From positions 866,825-920,091 of the forward strand of contig BLXT01005191.1 of assembly GCA_019648995.1 (NCBI GenBank): a stretch of DNA of 53,267 nucleotides, in the 5' to 3' direction. Under the pieces are notes generated by a model. It was not told where the DNA came from and made no database searches. It saw only the letters and a list, made by a program, of their open reading frames with translations. The position numbers were made by a program, and so were the translations under genes. Below, one piece after another: positions 13,070 to 24,300 of the stretch (its first letter is position 1; the number at the start of each line of letters is the position of its first letter). The DNA is from Plakobranchus ocellatus (Eukaryota; Mollusca; Gastropoda; Plakobranchidae).

Positions 13070-13293
13070 CAAGGAACCGAGAGTGGGGGTTTTTGAACGT
13101 TCACTCAGCACTGTGAGGCTTTTTGCATTCGCTTTCCTCACCACTTTTCACTTTTGATAAGTCTTTAGAGACCAAGCTATCTTAGTCTTACTGATGCTGG
13201 GTGGACACAGGGCAGCATACAACAAATGGAGATGAAACCGTCACCCTTTCACATGTTGGATAAGCGGCCTACCAACTGCATTAAGACTCACCC
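13070..13293 (-). mobile_element. tRNA-derived SINE, copy 2 (diverged)
   Basis: Shares the body signature (GCATTCGCTTTCCTCACCAC on the plus strand) and a decayed tRNA-like head at its right end with the other three copies. It is the most diverged of the four. Boundaries are approximate. Confidence 0.75.
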
Positions 13294-14650
13294 TATTACT
13301 ATGTTTAAACACGTACATAATGATAGTCTGAAAAATTTTCAGGTAGGAACAGAATAGTTCAAATCCTAACCATTTCACACCCGGTCACCTGACCCTATTT
13401 AGCCTGTACACCTGGTCTCTTGAGCAATAAAAATGATGTTAACTGTACATTCTAGAGTTTCACTGTCATTTGTGATGGTCACAGGCACACCCCTACATAC
13501 AACAAATAATAATAGGCCTATTAGTATCACTAGGGGAACTCTCTTTCCTTGATTCAGCAGTGGTAATAATGGCCAGTGCTAGTATTGAGGGCCAATAAAA
13601 ATCGTTTCATTTGTGAAAATAGAACATCTACGCCACAAGTTAACTCCATCTTAAAACAACTTAGTTTGATTGGTTACCTGAAGAACAGACACAGTTATTA
13701 TGTCATCACCTCAGAAATGAAAATATGTACACATAACATTTTGATTTACATTACAACGAGTCATGGAATGATGCTGTACTGTTGAAGCAGGTTGATCTTT
13801 TTTTTTTCTTTTCATTTATAATGAAGCTTGCAGATTTTCTTGCACAACGTGATACTTTGCATTCAGGAGAGAATGAGTTATATCCTTTCTTGGTGATAAA
13901 AAAAAGCATTACTGGAAATGATATTGCTTATATTGGACAGCAATGGAAAAACAAAAAAAGCATTTCCTCCTCTTATACTAACATACTTTCTGAAAAATAC
14001 TTGACTGGAAACCGCTTTTTTTTCCTTCAGGCTACATCAAATCAAATTGATCCACTCCAAGAGTCCTCAAGCACATGTAATAAACAATGTATCTGACTGA
14101 TTGGTTCCACATTGAGATGGTCTCCGGCTTTCAGGCCCCCATCTGGCCAGATATATCCATGTGTACCTGATGAAAACATAGTTTGATGAAGTAAAACACT
14201 TTACACTAACCTCACACAAGAATGATAGTATCACAGAAATGACATAACAAAATTGTCCTTTTGTTCTTCATTTGCAAGAATCAGATCAATCACACATTAA
14301 AAAAAAAAGAGAGAAAAAATTTAACGAAAAGGAAAGCCAAACAATATGAAGTTAGATAGATGCAGGCATTTATGTGGTAAAACCGACCTCTTGCCACAGT
14401 TAAATATCTCCTAGGTTCCATGAAAATCTTACACGGCAACAGTTGCCTTTGTTGGGCAACAATATGTAAAGCTGAGTGAGAGCTTTTTCATACCAAATGT
14501 GTAAAGGGGTCACAAATAATACTGTTGAGGAAAATACGATTTCATATTACTATTTCTTTCTTGAAATGCTTTAATCACTGGAAAAAAAACAACAAGTTTT
14601 TAAATTATTAACATATGATATTGATGCCCAAAACTGACATGCAAGTCCTC

Positions 14651-14884
14651 TGTTGCAGTCCTCCCACAAAATGGTCAAAGTGTGGATCTAAACGATATGA
14701 TTTGCTTTAAATTAAATATAAGGGCAACAATGACCCTTTTTTGTTTCTATACATGGCAGAACAATGCTGTAGACTTTCTGTGCATAAGGCAATGGTAATT
14801 TTAACTTCTGTTATTTAGAATTTTGATTGTAAATCAGTCAAGTAGATCAGCAACTCAATTCATTTTGAGGAATGGCTACATATA
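14651..14884. mobile_element. MITE, ~240-bp family, copy 1
   Basis: Ends match two other elements in the window. The left end is TGTTGCAGTCCTCCCACAAA; the right end is TTTTGAGGAATGGCTACATA. Internal segments GACTTTCTGTGCATAAGGCA and CAGCAACTCAATTCATTTTG align with the copies at 27573-27818 and 28642-28885. No coding capacity. Confidence 0.7.
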
Positions 14885-15410
14885 CTATCTTCCTACAGTT
14901 TTCATAATTACAGTGTTAATATAAAGGCATTCTGTAAAAACAGACTAAAACACACATAGATCTATCAAATCTTCAATCTGTGACCTTCTGGACTAGATAC
15001 AAAACAAATGCTAGTCAATTTTACATGAAAATTATTACATTGTATGCTATGAAAAGTAAGAGATAAAATCACATAATAATTAATAAGATTTACTTTTAAC
15101 AAAGTAAAATGATGGAAAAATACAAAAGAGGCACTTGCTGAAAACAAATGATTAGCTATGATTCAACATTGCCGATTAGTCTTCTTCAGAATATCACGTG
15201 GCTTGGACTTTCCAATGTTATAAATGCAAAGAAATAGAAGAATCTAGTCATCTATTGTGTTGCCCCCAAAATTGTGACTAGAATCCTGATTAGTTCAAAA
15301 TATAGGCTGCTCCAAGTCACATGATATTCTGCAAAAAGCTGATTGGGCGTCTAATGCTGATTTACAACAAACTAGTGCATGGTGTTAAGATTTCAGGTTT
15401 GATGCTGAAA

Positions 15411-16020
15411 ATTGGTGTTCCCTAAAACTCACAACTCAGCCAAAGTAATACAGTAAGGGATCCCTGAAATTTCTAGGAGATCCCTAAAACTCACTGCTCA
15501 ACAAAATGATGAATGCAGTAAGTGATCCCTCAAACTCACTGCTCAGGCAAATGATGAATGCAGTAAGTGATCCCTCAAACTCACTGCTCAGGCAAATGAT
15601 GAATCCAGTAAGTGATCACTAAAACTTCTAGGAGATCCCTCACACTCACTGCTCAGCCAAATGATGAATGTAGTAAGTGATCCCTCAAACTCACTGCTCA
15701 GCCAAATGATGAATGTAGTAAGTGATCCCTCAAACTCACTGCTCAGCCAAATGATGAATGCAGTAAGTGATCACTAAAACTTCTAGGAGATCCCTCAAAC
15801 TCACTGCTCAGCCAAATGATGAATGCAGTAAGTGATCGATCAAACTCACTGCTCAGGCAAATGATGAATACAGTAAGTGATCCCTAAAACTTCTAGGAGA
15901 TCCCTCAAACTTACTCCTCACCAAAATGATGAATATAGTAAGTGATCCCTCAAACTCACTTTTAGGCCAAATGATGAACAGTAAGTGATCACTAAATATC
16001 AACCCTCAGCCAAATGATGA
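15411..16020. repeat. 45-bp tandem array with higher-order structure
   Basis: About twelve copies of a 45-bp unit (core CAAACTCACTGCTCAGCCAA then ATGATGAATGCAGTAAGTGA). A ~20-bp insert (CTAAAACTTCTAGGAGATCC) interrupts the array every two to three units, giving a longer super-repeat. Ends are degenerate. The array lies downstream of ENTR1. Confidence 0.93.
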
Positions 16021-16253
16021 ATGATTATTTTTGAGAATGTGAGAAAAAAGTTATTTCATTTTTATTTTTCAATTTGCTTTGAGTCTCTAACAATTTTACT
16101 TAACCTAATGGGTATCAACTCTATGAGGCCATTGCCATTCTATCATCATATATCTAAACACAAGTCCAAATGTGAGATGATCTGTTTGACATTATTCAAA
16201 TAGTTCTTTGTCTATAAAACTTGACTTTCTCTAGGCGAGTAAAATCCTGCATA

Positions 16254-16472
16254 AAGACAGCAGAATAATTCCGTGCCAAAATACAACTTTTAAAAAGTGT
16301 TACAAAGAAAAAAAATGTGTTTTAAAAACATTATCACCTGAGACATTCTACTGGTGTCAATATAGACTGTGAGACAAAAAAGAATAAAAAAAAATCATTA
16401 AAAAAAAAAGACAGCGGAACAAATGCGAGCCAAAATACAACTTTTAAAAAGCATTACAAAGAAAAAAAAAGG
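16254..16472. repeat. Direct repeat pair, ~62 bp
   Basis: A segment beginning AAGACAGCAGAATAATTCCG and containing CCAAAATACAACTTTTAAAA recurs about 155 bp downstream with a few substitutions (from about 16409). A simple local duplication in A-rich DNA. Confidence 0.8.
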
Positions 16473-16574
16473 TAGGATTATTACTGATAGATCACTTCAA
16501 AATTCTTGAATGTACTTCATGTCTTTCTTATAATTAAAAAAAAAACAACAAAAAACAAAACTGCAAGCTGTTTC

Positions 16575-16580
16575 TTTATT
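16575..16580 (-). promoter_or_regulatory. Candidate polyadenylation signal, ENTR1
   Basis: TTTATT on the plus strand reads AATAAA on the minus strand, about 1.7 kb after the ENTR1 stop. An ATTAAA equivalent lies at 16852-16857. Either would place the 17.1-kb hairpin and triplication in the ENTR1 3' UTR. The actual cleavage site is unknown. Confidence 0.3.
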
Positions 16581-17062
16581 TGCTTTGAATAGAAACAGAA
16601 AAATACTGAGCAGTTTTTTAAGCAGTGTGACCACACAATAAATAGGTGAAAGCAACACACAGATCTTTACAGAAGTTGAACAGAAAATCTCACACAGCTC
16701 GTCAAGTCACAGTTTTAGCTTGCAGTCATAGATACAAAGGCATTTTGAGCATGTGCAGAAAATCACATTTTAAAAGTAAAATTGAAGCAATTGAACACTA
16801 AGGACTAAAATTAATGATACATAAGCAAAAAAAACCTCAATCTTTGAATTATTTAATTTAATATCATTGAGACTGATGGAAAATTTTTTTTAGGATTGCA
16901 CCTAAGGAGAAAATTGCTTTTCTTGAGAATGAAAGTCAGCAACAGACTAGAGACCTGCTGTGAAGAGTCACTGGTTACATACAACACCTCTGAGAAGGAA
17001 AGATTTTCACTGCTTTTGTCTTCTTTAAAATGATTTGTCAAAGAAAAAATTGGAACTATTAA

Positions 17063-17135
17063 AATGGTAGGAATATCACACCTGTGAATCCCCATTGACA
17101 AAGATGGTACATCAGAGGTTGACATGCCTGCCATT
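17063..17135. ncRNA. Hairpin, 73 nt, related to the one at 46.1 kb (candidate small-RNA precursor or palindromic repeat)
   Basis: The left arm AATGGTAGGAATATCACACC can pair with the right arm ending GACATGCCTGCCATTG. The stem is about 24 bp with a few mismatches and one bulge, and the loop about 15 nt. The right arm closely matches the right arm of the hairpin at 46098-46172. Pairing was judged by eye. A palindromic transposon remnant is an equally good reading; no known miRNA family was recognised. Confidence 0.4.
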
Positions 17136-17405
17136 GATTGGTCTCTGTTAAAAAAATTGCTTCATCTTTATCCAGTTTCCACAAAACCAAAGCTCTATTC
17201 ACAAAGATGGTACATCAGAGGTTGACATGCCTGCCATTGATTGGTCTCTGTTAAAAAAATTGCTTCATCTTTATCCAGTTTCCACAAAACCAAAACTCTA
17301 TTCACAAAGATGGTACATCAGAGGTTGACATGCCTGCCATTGATTGGTAAATATCTGCTAGAAGAATTGCTTCATCTTTATCCAGTTTCCACGACATCAA
17401 AGCTT
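17099..17405. repeat. Three tandem copies of a 103-bp unit
   Basis: The unit begins ACAAAGATGGTACATCAGAG, followed by GTTGACATGCCTGCCATTGA and CTTTATCCAGTTTCCAC. Copies start near 17099, 17202 and 17305, exactly 103 bp apart; the third diverges in its middle. Copy 1 supplies the right arm of the 17.1-kb hairpin; copies 2 and 3 repeat that arm without a matching left arm next to it. Confidence 0.95.
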
Positions 17406-18303
17406 ATAGCTAGGGGCAGTGTAGTGTTTGCCAATTAAAATGGTCAAAATGGAACTTGTAACTCAACTGAACTAATCTCAAATCCTACTTAAGATTTTTC
17501 CTTTCAGTCTTTGTTTTCCAACCACATGTCTCTGTTCTAAATCTTCCCTTCTTCATGAAAACATACATGCTGAATCTTCCACCAACAAATTACAATAGAC
17601 AGTGCTTAAGAAAATGTTATGGGTGCCTCAGAGGAGCTCATTTTTACTAAAACAAAATATCCTAAATTAATTATGGTATCTGAATTTTTAAAAAATTCTC
17701 AAAAGTATCTTCTGCCACCAGAGATCACATCCAGTGAGGGAGTGAACTCTCATCCCAACCCACCCAAAGCTCCCTGAGGAAAATTTTGTTACAAGCTTTT
17801 TTTTTTCATTTTTCTTCTCAACACTGAATTCTAAGGACTTTTCGAAAGGGAAAGGAAAAGGCAAAATTCAAACATCTTTGCACTGCTTTTTTTTTTCTGT
17901 ATGACTAGATATAGACTGAAAAAAAAATTTGTAGTATTAACTGCACAAAGTTTATATACAATTAATTTGCCCACCATTTCAAAGTAAATTCTTTACTCTT
18001 GAAATTACAAGCACACTATTCAGAAATATTTCCTTCATAAGCATTTTCATTTCTTTTGCATGCCTTTTGTTCATTTGTGACCTGAGAACACAAAATATGG
18101 TGTCATGACATCCAAATCTAAAACAAAACAACAAATATTCTAGATTGACACTTTGTCAAATCATCCAAAAAGCAAAAGGGAAAATTCTCCTTGGTGTCAA
18201 GTTCCAACTCTAAGATTTGCATTAGCACATGGCACAGAAGCAATAAAATGGAATTGTTCCCCCCATCCCATTTCCTTTCCTTTCTGATCCATGTCAAACA
18301 TTT

Positions 18304-21300
18304 TCAGGAAACCTTTGGTTCCTTCTCTGGTGAGGTTTCTGGCTTGACCTCCGTGACCTTCTCTAAGGAAGACAACACTTGGGACAAGAGTTTCAATTTT
18401 TCAACACCAGCATTTAGTTCTCTGCATTGACAAAAAAAAATATTAATTATTTTTCTAATGTTTATAACTAAGAAAAAATGTATTATTTTGTAAAAAATGC
18501 AGCTTCATTTTCAGAAGAAAAAGTATGGCAATTCAAAAGAGGGAAATATCAAGCGAGTAGGCAGTTAAATAATACTGGTAATCACGTGTAAACTGCATAT
18601 ACTTTTATACTAATGATAAAATAAAAGTCCAATCTCAAATTTACATATCTACAGACAAAACGTGGATACAGACAGTTTTTTTTGTGACTCTCAATACAAC
18701 TGAGAATTATAAGCTTCACACTAAAGCTCTTAGCTCAATATGTCCGAATGTGAGTTTTGCCCAATTTACCAAGTTTTCCTTACATTTAATTTCAAGATCA
18801 GAGTCATAGGTAGAACTGATTATGAGTACAAAAAATCAGCAATCACAGAATGCCAGGATTTGTTTCAGTAAAAAAGGTTAAAGAAGATGCAGTGTTAACA
18901 AGAGCACATTTTAAAATTTTTGTTTTACACAATTATTAAGCTCTATTACCTGAACTCAAGGCCAGTAAAAACATACCAACATGATTGGCATTCAAACCGT
19001 TCAATTTTTCGACTGATTCCAAGCATACGACAAGTTGACAGGTGATAAAATTTATCAATAATGGGTATATGACCAGGATAAGGAGCTACAACATTACCAT
19101 TTTTCAATTTTTGAATTTTTATATTATCTTCAATAATCTACTAGTATTTTTGTTTCACTTCCCATCCATTTGGCACCAAACTATAATATCAAAGAACACA
19201 TGGTTTCCTTTTTATAAGCATAAATAAAAACTATGTTGTGGCGCTAAATTGCCCCTAAAAATACAGTAATATTTAATGCCTCTCCCCCTGCGCATACAAA
19301 ATAAAAACATTACCCCGACTGTGATGATGAGACTTCACTAAATCAAAATTGGAAAATGATGGATGGGCAAACTTGAATATGATGATTCTGTTCTACCTAC
19401 TTGATGTTTTTCTCTGCGGCTGCAGATGCTGACAAAAGCTGCTCCGCTGTATACTTTGTTCGTTCTCGTATATCCGACAACCCTCCGTCCCCCGACTGGT
19501 AGGCTAAGTTTTCAGCAGTGAGTATTTTGACTTGGTTCTGTAATCAATCATGAAGAAAATAGATGTGTTTTTGAGTACAAATTTTGAGTTCTTGAAATTT
19601 GAATGAAAAACTTTTAGATAGTATTGTGATCATGATTATTTTTTTCGGACTTTCAAAGTTCAGGTGATCTTTCTTTAAATGGTGTTAAACAGGAAAAATC
19701 TCTGAAAATCAAGTCTGTTAAGGCACTGACCATCATTCAACATCAATAGTCAATCAGGAGTGTGAAGACAACTTCATTGCAACCCTTACGACTGATTTAT
19801 CAGGCGGAACATCAAAGACTGAAGTACATTTGGAAACCACCAAGTAATTAAAAATACTGGCAAATTTCTGATTACTATAAGGTTTTAAACTGAACAAATA
19901 TCCACAATAAATATATTGGTTTTCTTTGTTTTGGATTTGTTGAAAATGATTGAGGATATGGAATTGTTTTTACAATATAGGAGCATGTATTGATATATAA
20001 AGATATTATACTCACCCACACATACACACAAACATATCTATGTGAAAAAAAATTAATTTAAGCCTAAACATCAAAGTCTCCAACAAGCACGAGGCTATTT
20101 ACTCATTTCAAAAAAAAAAAAAAAATCTTATTAGCCCACTATAAGAAGATGTTATATTGCTCTTTATTTTCGTACTGCAAAGAATGAAACAAGTGTTCAA
20201 TGCTTACGTACTTGCAATGCTTTAACTTCTTGTTTCAGCTTCACAGCAGCAGTTTCCGCATGGACTGCCCTTTTCTAAACGTGGAGGAAAATGAATAAAG
20301 CCCATTTTGTAGTGAATAAGAGAGGAAATAAAAAGAAAAAACAATTAAAAGAATCAGGAAGGGAAAATAGTAAAAAATATATATATATATAATCTTTAAA
20401 AGAAGCTGGGTGAACTTGCTAAAGAAAAAATCCACAAAATGACGGATTGACCATGAATCCAACAGTAAGAGAAAAGTCAAAATTGGGAGGATAGACAGAC
20501 TGTTTTATTTCAGTGGCTTTTTCAATATAGGATTCAAAAGTTAAGTTGAAAAAAAATATGTTGAGTTCTAAAGTAAAAAAGGTAAAGTCAGTCCCGTGCT
20601 TAGTTGAAGCAATGGGGAACTAGGAGTAGGGTCCTGAATGTTCTTGGCATATGTCATTATGAGGTAGTTTGCCATTGCTTTCCTCGCCACCTTTACTTTG
20701 CTCGGGGCTTAAGAGACCTAGCTACCCATTTAGTGCTGAGTGGAAACAGAAGAGCAATGAAAAATTGACTTAGGCCGGACTGGGATTCGAAGCTTGGACC
20801 TCTGAGCTTGGTAGTCCACTGCCCTACTAGATGCGCCACCGCTCTCTGAGTTTTTAAAGTATAAATTTAAACAAAACATGCTTTTCAGACAAAATATTCT
20901 CCCTACAACTTTTGGTATAATTCATTAAGCACTGAGTGATACATCACAAGAAAAATTTGTCTCTAAAAAGAATAAATTACTTTCAGCAGAAAAAAAAAAT
21001 CCATTTGAAGAGTTTAAACTTTGCAGTACTTTCTTTACACAAACTAAAAAAAAAAACCCTCATTAATATTATATAAAAAATAACTTTGTAACTGACCGTT
21101 GTTGCCTCCAAGTTCTCTTCCACTTGTAACACTGCTTTCTCCATCACTTTTGTCTCCTCTGCCTCCTTCTTCTTCTGACGCTCCATGTCTATCTGAAGCT
21201 GGGATAGCCTGATACNNNNNNNNNNNNNNNNNNNNNNNNNNNNNNNNNAGAGCAAGTTGGAGTAATATTCAAATACGCTCCATGTCTATCTGAAGCTGGG

Positions 21301-24300
21301 ATAGCCTGATACGATAAGAGAGCAAGTTGGAGTAATATTCAAATACGTTCCATGTCTATCTGAAGCTGGGATAGCCTGATACGATAAGAGAGCAAGTTGG
21401 AGTAATATTCAAATATAATGTCAACAATTACTCAAGACAAGTCTGGATGGACAATAATTTGCTATAAATTTTAATTTTTCAAAACTTTTCAAGTACACAC
21501 AACTGAGTCAACTAGGATGTTTGAAAGATGTTTAAAGCAATTAAAAAAAAAAAAAGTTTTCTATTTATTTATATTTTCAACTTAGGACCAAAAAAACAAA
21601 ACAAACCAAAAAGAGTTTCAGGATCCTGAGAATACAATGGCCATTGATATGAGAAGAACTAAAAAAATTAAAAAAAAAAAAAACAACAACAACAACAACC
21701 GCCAGTTTAAACTTTTTGTAACAAAAAAATATGTTACCCAATACATATCAAAATGTTTTGCTTCTCATTTCCATTGTACGACTGGACAAAATGAAAGAAT
21801 AAAATGGGCATTGTAACACCGTAATGAGACATTTCACTGCAGGATAAAGCTTTACATACATAGATTGAAAGCTCAGAACTCTTAATATATTCGAATTCTC
21901 TCACAATTTTTTGAGAGTTTTGCAGTGTTTATTACTCCTTTAATTCTACGTTTAATACTGTTTAGGAAGCAAAAAATTAATTTTTTTATTAATGGCAGAA
22001 TTTCCAAAAAAAAAAAGCACAGTGATCTTTAATTATTCACATACCAACTTCATAAGAAACAAACCTTTGATTTTTGTCACTGCATCGCTGTTTCTCTAAA
22101 GCAAGATCTTTCCTAAGTCTTGAGTTCTCTTCTTGTAGCTTTAACAAAAATACAAAAAAGAAAGAAAGAAAATATTGAGCTTGGAATGTAATTTAAAAGC
22201 AAAAAATATTACATCCTATAAATCTGTAGAGAAGAGAAACATGTGGTATAAAATCTTACAAATAGGTAAGCAAAAGAACCATGGGGTATAATATCTTACA
22301 AATCAGTCAGCATCAGATAAAAAAATACTATACATCAGTAAGCAAAACAACCACAGGCTATAAGATCTTATGAATCAGTCAGCAAGAGGATCATAAGGTA
22401 TAAATGTTATAAATTAGTAAGCAAAAGAACCACAGGGTATAAGATCTTATAAATCAATCAGCAAAAGGATCATAAGGTATAAAATCCTATAAATTAGTCA
22501 GCAAGATAGGCATAAGGTACAAAAGCCTATAAATCAGTGAGAGGAGCATACAATAAAATATCCTAACTTGCATAAGCAACAGGAGCATAACCTGTACATT
22601 AAAAAAAACCCCAAAAACTGTAAACTTCATGAGCATAAAAGGCCTGCGAGCCTATAAATCAGTAAGCAAGAAGAGCGTAAGATATGCAAGCCTCTTTAAG
22701 TGGTGCAAAAAAAAAAATATGTAAAGTTTAAAAATCCTTAAGCAAGAGGAAAATAGGAAATTAAAGTTTGCAAATCAGTTGGTCAGATTTTGATTTATTG
22801 TGACATTAAGTCATGGATTTGGTATTTCTTATCATAATCAAAAACAATAATATGCAGTTAGGCCCAATTGATAGTTATTGCTCCATGGACGGTTAAAAAT
22901 CTTATTTTAACATTTATGATATCTATGAAAATCTATAGAAAAATATAGGTATATAGTAATAATGATGATGATGGTGGTGATGATGATGATGATCATGATG
23001 ATGATGATGATGATAATAATAATAATAATAATAATAACAACAGCAATAATAATTAAAAAAATATAACGATAGATATGGCCATAATATAATCATATACAAT
23101 ACATGTAAAGCAACAAAAGGTAACTTGTCCTTGGTTCAATGTTTATGAACTAAAAAAAAATTTGTGAATTCTGATTTTAAAAATTTCAGTCTTCAGTGCA
23201 AAAATCTCACACATTTCAGCAGAATAGCATAAAATATATAATGCTCCACTTGAAAAACATCACCTTTTCTCTTATACCTTCATATTATGTAAATCAATCA
23301 AATAACTTTTGTGCATAGTTATGTAAAAGAATATAACCATCAACTAAAACTTATGAGAACATGTTAAACACTTGGAGTATACGTAAAATTATGTTTCGCC
23401 CATAAGACTTTATCAAATAAAAGAATGACGATCAACAACAAAATACCATAGATATTTGCTAAGCAAAGAATCATGATATAAATAATGCCAACCACCATTG
23501 CATCTTTAGGATCCTTAAACTTATTTATATGTTTCTGGGAGTGCTGTATTTGTATACTTTTTTTTACTAGAGCTCTATGAAAACACAGTCATTATATGAA
23601 AGGGATCATCCACTAAAACTTTCATTACCGTTTGTATCTGGCTAAGCAGGTCCTCATGGGTGCTGTTGGTCATGGCTGAAATCCCGAGCGAGCTGACAGA
23701 CAAAGCTGCTCCGTCTGACAAGAAATCAGGCAGGACAGAGGGAATATTCTGACCAGAAAGTGCCACATCTCTATCGGAGCTTGCGGAAAGTGACACATTG
23801 TCCGCAGTTGCACCTTCATCATCGCTCTCAATAAAGAGGTCATCTCCTGGATCTAAAGGGAGCTTACTTCCCAAGGGAGCAAATCCATTTCTTGGTTCGA
23901 CAAGAAGATCAACATTGCAAGCACCTGGTAAAAGTGAGGGACCTTTTTCTGTCCGCAAGCTGGTCAAATCAGTGACAGGATTTTGGCCCCCTCTGTCTAG
24001 AGCGCCAGAGCTTGCAGAAGGTCGACTGCTGGATGATTCACTTGTAGTGCTGGATAAAAACTTTTTGAAAGAGAATGGGTTTTCTTTGGGTTTGGATTTT
24101 TTACTTCCACTTTTTGCAGCACCTGAAAAGAAAGAGTAAAAGAAATTCTCTTTATTTTTTTTAGTTTATTTTTAAAAAATGGCGACAAAACAACTGTTCT
24201 ACAATTATTGAAACATAGAAAGATGTTCACTAGCATCTATTTCTACAGTTTTAAAACAAAGGTAAGCATTTCTACATGAAGGTTTCCAAAAACGCATGAA

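Noticed and set aside
13782..14096. 104-codon plus-strand frame
   Set aside because: Begins in a T-run, has no recognisable domain and no neighbouring exons in frame.
15411..16020. CRISPR array
   Set aside because: The 45-bp units are directly adjacent without unique spacers, and the genome is eukaryotic.
20780..20850. Possible functional tRNA gene on the minus strand
   Set aside because: A- and B-box-like sequences are present, but the cloverleaf is incomplete and the segment continues into the shared SINE body.
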